DNA of 64,000 nt from Budvicia diplopodorum (GTDB taxonomy: Bacteria; Pseudomonadota; Gammaproteobacteria; Enterobacterales; Enterobacteriaceae): positions 294,288-358,287 of the forward strand of contig NZ_WOYF01000003.1 in NCBI RefSeq assembly GCF_009800925.1, given 5' to 3'. A model generated the notes under the pieces. That model was given only the letters and a program-made list of their open reading frames with translations. It did no database searches and was not told where the DNA came from. The translations under genes were made by a program, and so were the position numbers. Positions 61,858 through 64,000 of this stretch are shown here, in pieces; the first letter of the stretch is position 1; each line of letters opens with the position of its first letter.

Positions 61858-62881
61858 AACCTAATACCTCAACTTTTACATGGTGTTCTTGGAGAAACTG
61901 AATAGCTGCAACGGTCTCTTCATGGGTTCCGTGGATTTCAGTTAACATGACACCAAATTTTACGCCGCCGGCGTAATCCATCTGGGCACTGATAATGTTG
62001 TTATTAATGTTGTAACGACGAGATACTTCAGACAGTAGAGGCGCATCGACTGACTGGCCGGTGAATTCTAAGCGCAAAAGCGGATGAGTATTCTCTTGCT
62101 GTTCTGGGGCCAATCTATTGGAGTAGTCTTCAGGAATATCCAGATGAAGCGTTGCCTGAATAAACTGCTGGGCCAACGGCGTTTTAGGATGAGAAAACAT
62201 CGCACTTACGCTATCTTGCTCGATTAATTTTCCATTGCTTATCACTGCAACCTGATCGCAGATGCGTTTTACAACATCCATCTCATGAGTAATTAATAGA
62301 ATGGTTAATCCTAAACGACGGTTGATATCCTTTAATAGCTCAAGAATTGAACGCGTTGTTGCCGGGTCTAACGCGCTGGTGGCTTCATCACATAATAAAA
62401 CTTTTGGGTTGTTAGCCAACGCACGAGCAATAGCTACTCGCTGTTTTTGACCTCCGGACAAATTAGCCGGGTAGGCATCATGCTTATCGCTTAGCCCGAC
62501 TAATTCGAGTAACTCTTTAACACGGCGATTTCTATCTTCAAGCGCTACGCCGCCTAATTCTAATGGAAGCGCGACGTTGCCAAATACGGTACGGCAAGAC
62601 AGTAGATTGAAGTGTTGAAATATCATTCCCATCTGGCGACGGGCCTGAGTTAATTGATTAGCGGGAAGGGCGGTTAAATCTTGGTTATCGACTAAAACTT
62701 GCCCTGAGGTTGGGCGCTCTAATAGGTTTACGCAGCGGATAAGCGTACTTTTTCCTGCACCAGAAGCGCCGATAACACCGTAAATTTGTCCAGCAGGAAC
62801 ATGGAGCGTCACGTCAGAAAGCGCCGTGATTATCTGGTTCTTTTGCTGGAATAATTTTGTAATATTCTGAAGTTTAATCAT
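61850..62881 (-). CDS. metN: Methionine ABC transporter ATP-binding protein MetN
   Basis: ATPase of the methionine importer. The 343-residue protein has Walker [10 protein letters not shown] at 38-46, the signature [15 protein letters not shown], Walker [13 protein letters not shown], the H-loop LLITHEM and a C-terminal ACT-like NIL domain (residues about 265-343) that binds methionine to inhibit transport. First gene of the operon; a MetJ operator lies about 105 bp upstream. Confidence 0.97.
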   Translation of the reverse strand: MIKLQNITKLFQQKNQIITALSDVTLHVPAGQIYGVIGASGAGKSTLIRCVNLLERPTSGQVLVDNQDLTALPANQLTQARRQMGMIFQHFNLLSCRTVFGNVALPLELGGVALEDRNRRVKELLELVGLSDKHDAYPANLSGGQKQRVAIARALANNPKVLLCDEATSALDPATTRSILELLKDINRRLGLTILLITHEMDVVKRICDQVAVISNGKLIEQDSVSAMFSHPKTPLAQQFIQATLHLDIPEDYSNRLAPEQQENTHPLLRLEFTGQSVDAPLLSEVSRRYNINNNIISAQMDYAGGVKFGVMLTEIHGTHEETVAAIQFLQEHHVKVEVLGYV

Positions 62882-62986
62882 TATTTTCTTATGCTACTGC
62901 GTTTATAACGATAACTTTCTATTGAAAATAATCGCTGATATCAATAAATAGAACTTAGCACATACTAAGTGATTGGATGGATGCTA

Positions 62987-63002
62987 AGGCGTCTAGACGT
63001 CC
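62987..63002. promoter_or_regulatory. Two tandem MET boxes (MetJ operator)
   Basis: AGGCGTCTAGACGTCC consists of two 8-bp met boxes, each differing by one base from AGACGTCT. MetJ dimers bind such adjacent boxes with S-adenosylmethionine as corepressor. It lies in the metN-gmhB divergent gap and fits repression of metNIQ. Confidence 0.85.
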
Positions 63003-63096
63003 AAGTCAATCGGATTTTGGATCTATCGAAACGTTATCTCTATGGGTAGAATGATGAGATACTATGAAATATTCAGCAGCCATCAGGAGTAAATAC

Positions 63097-63666
63097 GTGG
63101 CGAATCTAATACCAGCAATCTTTATCGACCGGGACGGTACCATTAATATCGACCATGACTATGTTCATGAAATAGATCGGTTCCAGTTTATCGATGGCGT
63201 CATTGACGCCTGTATTGAATTAAAAACGATGGGTTTTGCCTTGGTGCTTGTGACGAATCAGTCCGGTATTGCTCGTGGCAAATTTACTGAAGCTCAGTTT
63301 ACAACGCTGACTGAATGGATGGACTGGTCTTTAGCCGATCGCGGCGTGGATTTAGACGGTATCTATTATTGTCCTCATCATCCAGAAGGGAGCATAGCTG
63401 GTTTTTCTCAAGTATGTGAGTGCCGCAAGCCTAAAGCCGGTATGTTTTTGTCAGCAAAAGAAGATTTACATATTGATATGGCTGCTTCTTATATGGTTGG
63501 TGACAAACTAGAGGATATGCAAGCTGCGTCTAATGCTGGCGTAGGCCATAAGGTTCTGGTTAGAACGGGAAAACCGATAACCGATGAAGCTGAAGCCTTA
63601 GCTGACAAAGTATTAGATAGTCTGGCCGCATTGCCTAATGTTATTAAGTCTGGCGTATTTGGCTAA
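63097..63666 (+). CDS. gmhB: D-glycero-beta-D-manno-heptose 1,7-bisphosphate 7-phosphatase GmhB
   Basis: HAD-family phosphatase in ADP-heptose synthesis for the LPS inner core. The start is GTG at 63097 with AGGAG 8 bases upstream, giving 189 residues. It has the nucleophile motif DRDGT (11-15), TNQSGIARG, the zinc-binding cysteine and histidine loop [21 protein letters not shown], and [10 protein letters not shown]. In E. coli it likewise precedes an rRNA operon (rrnH). Confidence 0.97.
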   Translation: MANLIPAIFIDRDGTINIDHDYVHEIDRFQFIDGVIDACIELKTMGFALVLVTNQSGIARGKFTEAQFTTLTEWMDWSLADRGVDLDGIYYCPHHPEGSIAGFSQVCECRKPKAGMFLSAKEDLHIDMAASYMVGDKLEDMQAASNAGVGHKVLVRTGKPITDEAEALADKVLDSLAALPNVIKSGVFG

Positions 63667-63713
63667 TCTGCTTATGCAATATATTGGTTAAATAAAATAG
63701 TTTTATTTAACCC

Positions 63714-63741
63714 TTGCTATTCATTTGAATAATCCTATAAT
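63714..63741 (+). promoter_or_regulatory. rRNA operon promoter P1
   Basis: TTGCTA (-35) and TATAAT (-10) are 16 bp apart, with the discriminator GCGCCTCCACTGACAC as in E. coli rrn P1. The AT-rich tract before it (63686-63710) can serve as an UP element. Confidence 0.88.
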
Positions 63742-63810
63742 GCGCCTCCACTGACACGGCAAACCGCCGTTCAGCACGAGGCGTTCAGGCAAAAATCTCA
63801 GATTTAATCC

Positions 63811-63838
63811 TTGACTCTCCGGCGGGTTAGCGTATTAT
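63811..63838 (+). promoter_or_regulatory. rRNA operon promoter P2
   Basis: TTGACT and TATTAT are 16 bp apart, about 97 bp after P1, the usual tandem arrangement of rrn operons. Confidence 0.88.
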
Positions 63839-63878
63839 TCGCAGCCCGTGTTGCAGGAAGTTTCTTCCCCGCAACACC

Positions 63879-64000
63879 GCTCTTTAACAATTTATCAGAC
63901 AATCTGTGTGGGCACTCACAAGACGGTATCATAGCCACTCCGGTGGCAAAAACTATACCAAGTCTTAAAGAGTGACCAAGCAGTAATTCATTTGTAATTT
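63879..64000 (+). promoter_or_regulatory. rRNA leader with boxA antiterminator
   Basis: GCTCTTTAACAA at 63879-63890 is the boxA antitermination signal, followed by TTTATCAGACAATCTGTGTGG, which matches the E. coli rrn leader. The window stops within the leader; the 16S rRNA gene would begin a few tens of bases beyond base 64000. Confidence 0.92.

Noticed and set aside
63842..64000. 16S rRNA gene start
   Set aside because: Only the promoters and leader are present; the conserved 16S 5' sequence does not occur before the window ends.

Overview
The window is chromosomal DNA from a member of the Enterobacterales. Nearly every protein matches an E. coli K-12 orthologue in length and motifs, and gene order follows two E. 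coli neighbourhoods. Some details point away from the Escherichia/Salmonella group and towards a Yersiniaceae- or Budviciaceae-like lineage: a Bacillus/Aquifex-type pyrB-pyrC pair, no ldcC or nlpE where E. coli has them, a small c-type cytochrome gene after tilS, a very short RcsF linker and a long CsrB RNA. That placement is inference from gene content, not a phylogeny.

Left half (1-24.5 kb, like the E. coli 61-63 min region): end of ptrA, then recB-recD (recombination), convergent argA with paired ARG boxes, amiC, two tandemly duplicated small secreted proteins, three initiator tRNA genes (metZWV type), mltA, tcdA with the convergent csdA-csdE sulfur-transfer pair, a YgdI/YgdR-type lipoprotein, sRNA GcvB divergent from gcvA, ygdD-rlmM, xni, ppnN, queF, syd, sRNA CsrB, and yqcC-truC-yqcA.

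Junction and right half (24.6-64 kb, like the E. coli 4 min region): yaeH, an orphan SMI1/KNR4 (SUKH) gene, dapD, glnD, map. An inserted pyrB-pyrC operon with its own leader and intrinsic attenuator-like hairpin follows. Then come the essential translation and envelope cluster rpsB-tsf-pyrH-frr-dxr-uppS-cdsA-rseP-bamA-skp-lpxD-fabZ-lpxA-lpxB-rnhB-dnaE-accA, a VOC protein, tilS, cytochrome c, yaeP-rof, yaeQ-arfB, proS, rcsF-trmO, metNIQ with a MetJ operator, gmhB, and finally the promoters and leader of an rRNA operon. The 16S gene itself would begin just beyond the window.

Functional themes: outer-membrane biogenesis (bamA, skp, rseP, lpxA/B/D, fabZ, gmhB, rcsF), translation (rpsB, tsf, frr, map, proS, arfB, tilS, trmO, rlmM, truC, initiator tRNAs), global post-transcriptional control (CsrB, GcvB) and amino-acid control (ARG and MET boxes). 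No insertion sequence, prophage or CRISPR array was seen. The least ordinary features are the pyrBC insertion with its leader, the 110-nt internal duplication of CsrB, the amiC-tail tandem duplication, the reduced RcsF linker and the orphan SUKH gene.
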